Of a stretch of 64,000 nucleotides of DNA, positions 44,769 through 52,020 are shown piece by piece. The translations under genes and the position numbers were made by a program. The notes below the pieces were generated by a model. It did not search any database and had not been told where the DNA came from. It saw only the letters and a list, made by a program, of their open reading frames with translations. Numbering within the stretch: the stretch's first letter is position 1; every line of letters begins with the position of its first letter. This DNA comes from Candidatus Neomarinimicrobiota bacterium (GTDB taxonomy: Bacteria; Fidelibacterota; Marinisomatia; Marinisomatales; S15-B10): the NCBI GenBank assembly GCA_036476315.1, contig JAZGBI010000098.1, positions 32,001 to 96,000 of the forward strand. Direction: 5' to 3'.

Positions 44769-46355
44769 TTATTGTTGAGCGAGAAACTCTTTCGCCCGGT
44801 CAAAGTATCCAACCGCCTCGCTTACTTGCGAATCGCCGGCTACAAGTATCTCATAGTATGCCTGCCTTCCCCAAAAGGCACCGCTGATCTCTGCCTTAAG
44901 CACCGTCCTTAAATAGTCGGTGTCTCCGTGAAGCGTCTGCTCATCAAAGTCGACACCGTTTTCCCGAACGTACCTTTCGAAATCCGATAATAGTTCGTCT
45001 GGAACCTTGAATTCTCCTCTGAACTCTTCTGGTGAATCCCATGTGCCCCTGTGTGAGGCGGCATAATCCATCCCCCAATTAAATGTAAAACGGCCAGGAT
45101 GTCTTACGATACGATCGGTCGCTTCGGAGAACTGTTCTGATGGAATGTATGCGTCAGGAGTTATTCCTCCCCCCCCGTACACCTCCCGCCCTGATTTCGT
45201 GGTGTACCGGGGCCTCGTTTCTTTCAGAGAATCGAGAATGTTTTCTCTCTCCATGTCTGCCAATTCCTGGTAATACGCGTGCGTTCCATTCTCGTAAGGC
45301 CGCTGTATGAGGCGACCGCTGGGGGTGTAATAACGGGCAATGGTGACGCGAAGAGCCGAGTCATCCCTCAACATCCATTGACGCTGGACCAGACCTTTGC
45401 CGAAACTGGTTTCGCCCACAATAAGACCGCGATCCAGGTCCTGGACGGCACCGGCAACGATTTCGCTGGCACTGGCGGACCAGCGATTGATTAATACGAT
45501 AAGAGCAAAACGTGTGGAACCCACGTCCGGATTGGCAAGATAGACCTCCCTTGCATCAGCCGTTCTCCCGTCCGTGTACACTAACGTATCATTCGTGGTG
45601 ATAAAATAGTCTGCCACCTCCACCGCCTGCTGAAGAAAGCCACCACTGTTCGTCCTTAAATCAAAAACCAGCTGGGACATGCCCGATGAGAGGAGGTCAT
45701 CGATGGCCTCCCGCACTTCCTGTGCGGTCGTGGAGGAGAATCGGCTCAGGCGGATATATCCCGTGTCATCGTCCAGCATGAATGTCGATGTGATACTCCG
45801 GATAGGAATCTGGTCCCGAATGATTAGCACATCGAGCGTTTTATCCATACCTGGCCTTCGGATCGTAATGTTCACGCTGGTACCCTTTGGACCCCGAAGC
45901 TTGTGGAACACCTCCTCCTGAATAATCCCAAATGCATCTTCACCGTTGATCCTAACAATCTGATCCCCGGGTTGAAGACCCGCCTGATCGGACGGCGACC
46001 CCACGATCGGGGAGATGACGGTTATGTAGCCCCCGAGAATGTCAAATTCAATCCCTATTCCCTCAAACTTCCCGTGAAATTGCTCGTTTATAGCCACTGC
46101 CCGTTCCCGTGGTATATAGGCCGAATGAGGGTCGAGCTTTCCCAGAAGGCCCTGAAATGCACCATCCAGAACTTCATCCCACTCCACTGGATCAACGTAG
46201 CTCTCATTAACGATGGCGATGATTTCATTGAGCACCCGAATCTTTTCGTAAATATTGACGGCCCGACTGTATAGGGTGGGACCTACGACCAATCCTGTGA
46301 CCAGAAGTGCCGTCAGAATGACGGCAACATAGTTGCTCTTTTTCACTCGCTTCAT
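44769..46355 (-). CDS. S41-family C-terminal processing peptidase (CtpA-like)
   Basis: 528 residues: a membrane anchor (VAVILTALLVTGLVVGP), a helical part, a PDZ domain (SPIVGSPSDQAGLQPGDQIV near 105-125) and the protease core. INRWSASASEIVAGAVQDL contains the catalytic Ser, and GETSFGKGLVQ the Lys. The C-terminal extension (about residues 400-528) is helical and longer than in short Ctp proteins. It cleaves proteins at exposed C-termini in the periplasm. It starts directly after the stop of the barrel-like gene at 46356. Confidence 0.92.
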   Translation of the reverse strand: MKRVKKSNYVAVILTALLVTGLVVGPTLYSRAVNIYEKIRVLNEIIAIVNESYVDPVEWDEVLDGAFQGLLGKLDPHSAYIPRERAVAINEQFHGKFEGIGIEFDILGGYITVISPIVGSPSDQAGLQPGDQIVRINGEDAFGIIQEEVFHKLRGPKGTSVNITIRRPGMDKTLDVLIIRDQIPIRSITSTFMLDDDTGYIRLSRFSSTTAQEVREAIDDLLSSGMSQLVFDLRTNSGGFLQQAVEVADYFITTNDTLVYTDGRTADAREVYLANPDVGSTRFALIVLINRWSASASEIVAGAVQDLDRGLIVGETSFGKGLVQRQWMLRDDSALRVTIARYYTPSGRLIQRPYENGTHAYYQELADMERENILDSLKETRPRYTTKSGREVYGGGGITPDAYIPSEQFSEATDRIVRHPGRFTFNWGMDYAASHRGTWDSPEEFRGEFKVPDELLSDFERYVRENGVDFDEQTLHGDTDYLRTVLKAEISGAFWGRQAYYEILVAGDSQVSEAVGYFDRAKEFLAQQ

Positions 46356-47273
46356 CTATAATCCAAAGTAGATCATGGTGCGGACAGCCAGGCTGTTCAG
46401 GTTCGTCGCAGGGGAATCACTGATGGGTTTGCGGTCGTCTGTCTTCCATGTCCCCTGCCCTACCTGCGCGAGATTGAAGCCCACACTTAACCTTATTCCC
46501 ATCCTGTCCAGAAACTGAAGCTTCACCGCAAGATACGGCTGCACATTGAAGAAGGTTGCCGTCCGGGATGTCATGCTCCTGGTAGTGGAAATCGTGGGAA
46601 AAACATTCGCTTCAACATAGTCAAAATCATCCTGATTCACAAGAGTGTCACCATTGACGTCATTGACGAGGTAGTAACCGCCCGAAAACTGTTCCTCCCA
46701 CGAAGGACTCCCGGAACTCTGAGTAATATTCAAGCTCAAACGCCCCACTCCCATCAGCACGCCAGTGGAAAGTTCAAGTCCTCTCAAAAGGGGGAACACA
46801 TACTCCACCGTGGCCCCACTCATGAGAATCATGATCTTCGCCTGTATGTCGGGAGCGAGATTTCCCGTCTGAGGATCAGGATCATATTCCCGCCGTTCTT
46901 CTCCCGCCTCGTAATCCCCACTACTGTCCGCGTCGAGAAAAAGAATGATGCTCTGTTTTTCGCTGATGAACGAGGAGCCCACACCCGCATAGCCTCCAAG
47001 ACGCCACCGGCCCGTCACATTTGAAAAGCCTTCCCCGCCATTGATCACGAAGGGCGAAGTGAACTCTTCGGTATCCAGGCCCAGACCAGCCGTGTCTCCT
47101 ACGCTTCCCAGCAACTCAAACCCCTCCAGCTGTCCAACCTTGGTAAAGAGAAACATGCGGCTGAACCCCACACCGCCACCGTAAAACGATTCCGGCATAT
47201 AGAGATCATCTTGCGCTGGTGCAAAAACGTGTATAGTAACTATGAGGATCAGCATTCTATTCATTGAGCCCAT
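46356..47273 (-). CDS. Predicted outer-membrane protein
   Basis: 305 residues, ATG preceded by GGAGGTAAGA. The signal peptide ends FAPA before Gln. The mature chain has barrel-like strands (YGGGVGFSRMFLFTKVGQ, later MGIRLSVGFNLAQVGQG) and a Ca-binding-like loop, DADSSGDYEAGEE, plus DVNGDTLVNQDDFD, both resembling dockerin/EF-hand loops. It ends SLAVRTMIYFGL with a terminal aromatic-Gly-Leu. Its stop is directly followed by the protease start, so they are one operon. Function unknown. Confidence 0.65.
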   Translation of the reverse strand: MGSMNRMLILIVTIHVFAPAQDDLYMPESFYGGGVGFSRMFLFTKVGQLEGFELLGSVGDTAGLGLDTEEFTSPFVINGGEGFSNVTGRWRLGGYAGVGSSFISEKQSIILFLDADSSGDYEAGEERREYDPDPQTGNLAPDIQAKIMILMSGATVEYVFPLLRGLELSTGVLMGVGRLSLNITQSSGSPSWEEQFSGGYYLVNDVNGDTLVNQDDFDYVEANVFPTISTTRSMTSRTATFFNVQPYLAVKLQFLDRMGIRLSVGFNLAQVGQGTWKTDDRKPISDSPATNLNSLAVRTMIYFGL

Positions 47274-47337
47274 TCTTACCTCCGGTAGGATTCGTTAATT
47301 TTCAATTTAAACTTCGCCTTTCCTAAGTACCAAGAGA

Positions 47338-48016
47338 TTATTCCGTCATCTTCGTCGCCAGACAGCTTCTCCGGGCTCCCAGGCCTCCCTTCATGCCCTG
47401 TCGAAAAGAAAATAGGTTGGCTAATGCCATGATCATAAGAATCGTTCCCATGATCTGCTTCTCAAAACGTTCAAACAACTCAAAGCCCCTGAACTCCAGT
47501 CCCCGGCGAACAATATCAACAAGGAATAAAATACCTGCTACCGTTACGGTAACATAGGTGAGCCCAACTACGGCGATTCCACTCCACCCCGCCATACTTG
47601 CCCTGAAAAAATAAGTCTCGATTTCGATGCACGGTGTGAAAAACATGCTGACCAATATTGCCGTGGTTGCCGCAAAGCTGGAACGGCGGGCAGCTTTGCC
47701 CAGGTGAATATCTCCATGCGAATGGTTCCGGAGATTATCCCGGATTCCCCCCATAAAATAGACTGGCCGCCGCAAGGCTCATGGCCTCCACGCTGATGGA
47801 TGCCAGCTTCATGCCCAGCAGACCCACGCCAACTCCGATGATCATCGTGCTCAAACTGTGTGACAGGCCGGCGAGTGCCGCCACCCGTCCCAGTCTGAAA
47901 CGCCCCCACCCTTCGGACTTTCCTATCACCGCGATGGGCATCCACTGGTTTGGCATAAGAACATGCACCATGCTCAGAGCGACGCTCCCCACAACTATTG
48001 CGCTGATCATTGGCAT
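47338..48016 (-). pseudogene. NicO/RcnA-like membrane protein gene with a frameshift in a C6/G6 run
   Basis: Two overlapping frames join into one protein. The first, from 48016, has HVLMPNQWMPIAVIGKSEG and GLSHSLSTMIIGVGVGLLG, resembling nickel/cobalt exporters of the NicO type with His motifs, and stops soon after SLFYGGNPG. The other frame continues GGIRDNLRNHSHGDIHLGK and two to three membrane helices to 47338. The switch falls in a run of six C on the plus strand (47747-47752); five would restore one frame of about 225 residues. It may be a real mutation, a programmed slip or a homopolymer error. Confidence 0.6.
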
Positions 48017-48122
48017 CCCGGCACACCTATGACTTTTCCAACCGTTCTGCGGGAGACAACGACTTACTTACCCCACATGACGCTATCTCGTTCACAGAAA
48101 CCCAAACATGAGGCCCCAAAAC

Positions 48123-48320
48123 CTACCTCCCTTCGCTCCCCGTCCTGAGACCCTCGAAAAATTCGAGGAGCGCTCTTTCTGACACAAGCCATCGCCTGCC
48201 CAATTTCACTCCTTCCAATTTGCCCCTCTGCAGGTAACGCCGGATCGTCTTTTCATTCAGACCCAGCTCAGAGGCAATCTCCTCCACAAAATAGTACATG
48301 GTACCAAGAATCTCTTTCAT
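48123..48320 (-). CDS. Excisionase-like helix-turn-helix protein of the partition cassette
   Basis: 65 residues. YYFVEEIASELGLNEKTIRR, followed by YLQRGKLEGVKLGRRWLVSE, is the MerR-like/excisionase HTH (HTH_17) fold. Its ATG overlaps the stop of the ribbon-helix-helix gene by four bases. Third gene of the ParA-RHH-HTH unit; it may bind the centromere or regulate the cassette. Confidence 0.75.
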   Translation of the reverse strand: MKEILGTMYYFVEEIASELGLNEKTIRRYLQRGKLEGVKLGRRWLVSERALLEFFEGLRTGSEGR

Positions 48321-48589
48321 CCGCTTTTCCTCGCCCTTGCCTCCTCCCGCTTTTTCTGGAGTTCTGGTGGAAGAGCCTTTACCCTCTTCCCTCGGAAGAA
48401 TATCTTCAAGGCTTGTTCCACCGTACTGGAAATGGTGGCACCCGGTGTCCAGTGAGCGTAAGCCTGAACTTTATCAATTAGCTGCGGATCGAGCCAGTAG
48501 GTCATTCGCTCCCTTTTCTTACCCCCTTTTGCAGGCTTCCGCCGGGGCTTATCCTCCCGTTCAAAGGAAAAGTCTTTGAATTTGCTCAT
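48317..48589 (-). CDS. Ribbon-helix-helix DNA-binding protein, putative centromere-binding partner of ParA
   Basis: 90 residues: a basic, flexible N-terminus (DKPRRKPAKGGKKRERM), then a strand-helix-helix segment (TYWLDPQLIDKVQAYAHWTP, then SSTVEQALKIFF), and a basic tail. The layout fits small ParG/Omega-like partition proteins encoded just after a ParA. Its leader at 48593-48621 resembles the leader of the parA gene at 49414-49436. No ParB of the large type is near. Confidence 0.7.
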   Translation of the reverse strand: MSKFKDFSFEREDKPRRKPAKGGKKRERMTYWLDPQLIDKVQAYAHWTPGATISSTVEQALKIFFRGKRVKALPPELQKKREEARARKSG

Positions 48590-48592
48590 CTC

Positions 48593-48621
48593 TTAATCTA
48601 CCCTTTCTCACCCATTTGTCT
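48593..48621 (-). promoter_or_regulatory. Leader repeat copy 1, before the RHH gene
   Basis: On the plus strand TTAATCTACCCTTTCTCACCCATTTGTCT; the parts TAATCTACCCTT and CCATTTGTCT recur, closer together, at 49414-49436 before parA. Read on the minus strand the element ends AAGGGTAGATTA, so it also supplies the ribosome binding site of both genes. It may be an operator or part of a centromere-like site. Confidence 0.45.
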
Positions 48622-48635
48622 GCTCCACTGCGCCC

Positions 48636-49412
48636 CTAGTTCCATGTCTGTTTCAATACTTCTCGCGCGAGGGACAGAAAGTCGAGGGCACCCGGACTCT
48701 TCGACCGATAGGCCAGAACATCCTTGTGCTGAGCTGCTGCCTCCGTGATCGCCACCGTATTTCTGATGGCAGTATTGAAGACCAACTTCCCGAAATGCTC
48801 CTCAATCATCCCTCGACCCTCGACAGAAATTCTTCTTCTTGTATTGTACAGGGAAAGAATTATACCGCTTAACTTGACCCTCCTCGTCTGCTGCCGGAGT
48901 TTCCTCACCTCTTTCATGAGTTCAACAACGTTGCGCATGGCCAAATACTCCGTCTGCAAAGGGAGGAAAAATTCCCCTGTCATCACCAAAGCCGCCTGCG
49001 TCAGGTAACCCAGTGACGGGGGACAGTCGACCAACACAAAATCGTAGTCCGATAGATCACGCAAGCTCGAACGCAACTGGAAAAGATATTTCCGGCTCCG
49101 GTTGAAACGCATCAGTCTCCTGTCACCGGGTATGATATCCACTCTCTCTCCTATCCCCTCTCGTGCCTCTTCCCATGATGCGTACCCTGTCATCACGTCG
49201 TATATCGACGCCCCGTCCCCGAACGTCTCGGTGATAAAGGAAAGATTCGACTGCGGATCCAGATCAATCATCAACACCGAGTTCCGTCGAGCCTCATGCA
49301 CCGGAATCGACGCATCCACCCGTCTCAATCGACTTATCGCCGCCGCCAAGTTATGAACCGTAGTTGTCTTCCCTGTCCCACCCTTCGTCGATACGATACT
49401 TACTTTCCTCAC
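48636..49412 (-). CDS. parA: ParA-family partition ATPase
   Basis: 258 residues, GTG start at 49412. VSIVSTKGGTGKTTTVHNLA has the deviant Walker A motif (KGGTGKTT), SVLMIDLDPQSNLSF the second motif and YDFVLVDCPPSLGYLTQ the Walker B region, all as in ParA/Soj. ParA forms ATP-driven patterns on the nucleoid to move a DNA-bound partner. Small size, with no N-terminal HTH, and the RHH gene following after 46 bases make this a type Ib, plasmid-like partition cassette. Its presence on what looks like a chromosome suggests an integrated element or a chromosomal origin-linked locus. Confidence 0.9.
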   Translation of the reverse strand: MRKVSIVSTKGGTGKTTTVHNLAAAISRLRRVDASIPVHEARRNSVLMIDLDPQSNLSFITETFGDGASIYDVMTGYASWEEAREGIGERVDIIPGDRRLMRFNRSRKYLFQLRSSLRDLSDYDFVLVDCPPSLGYLTQAALVMTGEFFLPLQTEYLAMRNVVELMKEVRKLRQQTRRVKLSGIILSLYNTRRRISVEGRGMIEEHFGKLVFNTAIRNTVAITEAAAQHKDVLAYRSKSPGALDFLSLAREVLKQTWN

Positions 49413-49413
49413 T

Positions 49414-49436
49414 CTAATCTACCCTTCCATTTGTCT
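49414..49436 (-). promoter_or_regulatory. Leader repeat copy 2, before parA
   Basis: CTAATCTACCC, then TTCCATTTGTCT on the plus strand; partner of the element at 48593-48621 with a six-base shorter spacer. Read on the minus strand, the GGAAGGG part is the likely ribosome binding site of parA. Confidence 0.45.
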
Positions 49437-50123
49437 TCACGTCCCACAGTGTCCCCTCAGCTCCTTTGCCGACGATCCGTCTCCGGCCCAGGCCTTCCCC
49501 AATCTTCAGTCGAACCCCGATGCCATCGGAAGACACACTAAGTCCCTTTGTCCTATTTCGAGCCCCGTTGTCCGTTACGAAGACTCTTTATTCCCCATTA
49601 GACATAAGCAAAATTATTCGTTAACCCTGACACCTGAGCAGGAGCATCAATTATCAGTCATTTTCGTCCGTCAAACCCTCGCTCTTTTTCACCCTTCCGC
49701 CAGGCTCTATTTATCCGGCCTCCGTCACGCTCCTGACTCTACCAGAAGTGACCCGTCCCCACAGACCCGTTCCGTTCCACACTCAGGCCCCACAGGACGT
49801 TTAACACGTTTAAGTCGTCCTTCGCCTGAATGCAAGCTCGGCGGTCTGCCCACCGTACCCGACGATAAACTAGCGGTCATTCTAGTCCTGCGCAACAAAA
49901 AAATCACACCCTCATCCAGGTGGTCGGCCCTGCTTCTCGTTGCATGATCTTCCGACCTGTTGGTGATGACCCCATTGCGCGAATCTCTGCTGGACGATCG
50001 AAGGTTTGGGGAAATGTGGCTCTGCGAGGCTGCCGTTTTGGAGGTGTGGCAGGATATGTGAACCAGTTTTTGAAAGGGGGAGGGGAGCCGTCAGCCACCA
50101 CCGGTGATCACTTGTAGGATGAA

Positions 50124-50143
50124 TGTGGATAAATTGTGCATAA
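50124..50143. promoter_or_regulatory. Two adjacent DnaA-box-like nonamers
   Basis: TGTGGATAA at 50124-50132 is the exact complement of the consensus DnaA box TTATCCACA. Two bases later TGTGCATAA (50135-50143) differs by one base, in the same orientation. Two boxes are fewer than in a typical oriC, but they lie in the longest gene-free stretch of the window and close to a parA cassette. Confidence 0.45.
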
Positions 50144-50190
50144 GTAGGCCCAATTCGGTTGTTTCGGCCAATCCTGACCTAATTATTGTC

Positions 50191-50219
50191 TTGATTTTCA
50201 GCGAACCGCCGAATATATT
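50191..50219 (+). promoter_or_regulatory. Sigma-70-like promoter for the first repeat-protein gene
   Basis: TTGATT at 50191-50196, a 17-base spacer and TATATT at 50214-50219 fit a vegetative promoter well. The -10 lies inside the palindrome CGAATATATTCG, which could be an operator. The start codon is about 125 bases downstream. Confidence 0.45.
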
Positions 50220-50343
50220 CGCTTACAGAGGTTGAGAGGTAAGGGTTCTTACTATTGCTAGGCCAACTCTACAAGGGGAGGGGTTACGCCTTGGGCTTCC
50301 CATTGCGTCTCTGAAACCTCAAATAGACAGGTAGGGTGAAGAA

Positions 50344-52020
50344 ATGGTGTATTGTGCACGATTCCGAGGGATTCTGGCATTCCTGTCCGTGTTGTTTCTT
50401 TGCGGGTCCCTTTCGGGACAACAGGTAGTAGCTCTTAACGGAACGTACGATTTTGACGGGGACGGCCTGAGCGAGTTCTTAAGTATTGAGAAAGCTGGTC
50501 CTGGGGTGCCTTATTCGGAGGTTGCAGCCTACTATGAAATAGACGAGCAGGGATCTCACCTGCTCTTATGGGGATTCACCAGTTCTCGCCCGCTGATCGA
50601 TGCACGGATCGGCGACATGGACGGAAACGGGGCCCCCGAAATTATTGTCCTAACAGGGGGTTCCCTTCTCGGGAGTGGCGACAGTCCTTCGTGGCTTCAC
50701 TGGTTCCCGTGGGACGAAGACTCTTTCTCCGAAGGTCCAAGGATTGAATGGAGCGGCGAGCGTTCAGCCGGCAGTCAAAAACCCTTTGGTTTCACCATCA
50801 TCGATTCTGACAACGATAGCCGGGACGAAATCGCCCTCGCCGTGGGTAGTCCCAACCGTGAAATTCTTCTTCTGACCCTGAACGTCATGGCCGATGCCCC
50901 GCTTTTTGAAATTGCCCGTTCCCTCAGTTCACCTGCCGTCTCTTCGGGTTACGGCCAGATAGCTCTTTCCACTGTCGATCAGGACCGGGATGGATTCTGG
51001 GATCTTATGGCCATCATGAGGGAGCTGTCCACGCTTAAGGTTCAGATATTTTCCAATGAGGGGGGTGATCTTGTGGGAGGCCCTTCGTACGAGGAGGACA
51101 TAGCCCAGGTAAGTCCTCGGTTCTCGAGACTGGTGCAGAGTGCCATCAACACGATTGACATAGATCAAGATGGTACGCATACAGTCATTCTTCCGTTTGA
51201 AACCGGGAGTGCTGTTGCCATCAAGGCCTATTCGGACCGGCTTGCACTGGTTCCCGTGGAAGTCGAGGTCGCCTCCCTGTTTGCCCTACCCAAAACCGGG
51301 GTTGAAGAAACCGTCATAAACGAAATCCTTCTTGAGCGCGCGGAATCAGGAATTACCGGGATGCGCGTGAGAAAACTTGAATTGGAGGCAAAGCAACTGG
51401 AGGTCCCCACTGCGCCCGAAGAAGCCGTGGAGGTTCCGCCCACGGCCCCCCCTGCCAGAAAGGTGAAGCGGTTGGAGCTTACCGCTGTAGAGGATACTGT
51501 CTCCACGGAAGTACTGTCTGACGAGCTTCTCGACACAACCGGTCAGGCCGTTGTCGTTGAGCTCCCAGTCATCGAACGGGAAGTCTCCGAGGAAGTTGCT
51601 CCAGCCACACCAGGAAAGGTTCGCAAATTGGACCTCACCACAGTAGAAAAGAGAGCGGAAGCCCCCGCTCTTGCCCCCACTCCCGGTCTTCCAGCAGATG
51701 TTACCGCAACAGACACCGTCATGGCAGGAGAAACGTATACGCACTCGCTGGAGCCCGATGAAAAGAGGCAGCTGCACGCATTCAGACCTTCAACGCTTCC
51801 CTCCGGTGCTTTCTTCGATCCGCCAACGAGGACGATTGTCTGGACCCCTTCTGAAAATCAGGTGGGGGTGCATCGTCTTGCCTATGAAGTCGAATTTGAA
51901 GTGACAGGTGAGCGGGTCAATGTGGAAGAAGTGGAAGGAACGGGCGTCCAGGTCCTGTCCATAACTGAAACGGATACAGTTGAGCTTTACATTCTTGTGC
52001 GCAGTGAAATAGAGCCGTAA
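50344..52020 (+). CDS. Secreted FG-GAP-like protein with Ig-like C-terminus
   Basis: 558 residues, ATG preceded by AGGGTGAAGAA. The signal peptide ends GSLSG before Gln. Residues 30-330 contain FG-GAP-like Asp-rich loops (DFDGDGLSEF, GDMDGNGAPEI, DSDNDSRDEI, DQDRDGFWDL), as in calcium-binding propeller repeats. A Pro/Glu/Val linker (about 340-460) holds three copies of V-[RK]-[KR]-L-[ED]-L near residues 342, 374 and 427. The C-terminus is a single putative Ig-like (He-PIG) unit: LPSGAFFDPPTRTIVWTPSE. The next gene encodes a longer paralogue and starts with a one-base overlap. Probably a cell-surface or periplasmic scaffold. Confidence 0.75.
   Translation: MVYCARFRGILAFLSVLFLCGSLSGQQVVALNGTYDFDGDGLSEFLSIEKAGPGVPYSEVAAYYEIDEQGSHLLLWGFTSSRPLIDARIGDMDGNGAPEIIVLTGGSLLGSGDSPSWLHWFPWDEDSFSEGPRIEWSGERSAGSQKPFGFTIIDSDNDSRDEIALAVGSPNREILLLTLNVMADAPLFEIARSLSSPAVSSGYGQIALSTVDQDRDGFWDLMAIMRELSTLKVQIFSNEGGDLVGGPSYEEDIAQVSPRFSRLVQSAINTIDIDQDGTHTVILPFETGSAVAIKAYSDRLALVPVEVEVASLFALPKTGVEETVINEILLERAESGITGMRVRKLELEAKQLEVPTAPEEAVEVPPTAPPARKVKRLELTAVEDTVSTEVLSDELLDTTGQAVVVELPVIEREVSEEVAPATPGKVRKLDLTTVEKRAEAPALAPTPGLPADVTATDTVMAGETYTHSLEPDEKRQLHAFRPSTLPSGAFFDPPTRTIVWTPSENQVGVHRLAYEVEFEVTGERVNVEEVEGTGVQVLSITETDTVELYILVRSEIEP

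Larger units (their letters stand above)
49413..50343. other. 931-bp gene-free divergent region between parA and a secreted-protein gene
   Basis: I find no supportable gene here. It holds the second leader repeat (49414-49436), a direct ACGTTTAA pair (49797-49804 and 49806-49813), two adjacent DnaA-box-like sites (50124-50143), a perfect 12-bp palindrome CGAATATATTCG (50210-50221) and a likely promoter for the plus-strand gene. The left part is unusually C/T-rich on the plus strand. Partition genes plus DnaA boxes make it a possible replication origin. Confidence 0.5.

Noticed and set aside
49920-50117. 65-codon frame in the gene-free stretch after parA
   Set aside because: No ribosome binding site and no resemblance to a protein; the minus strand is equally open there.
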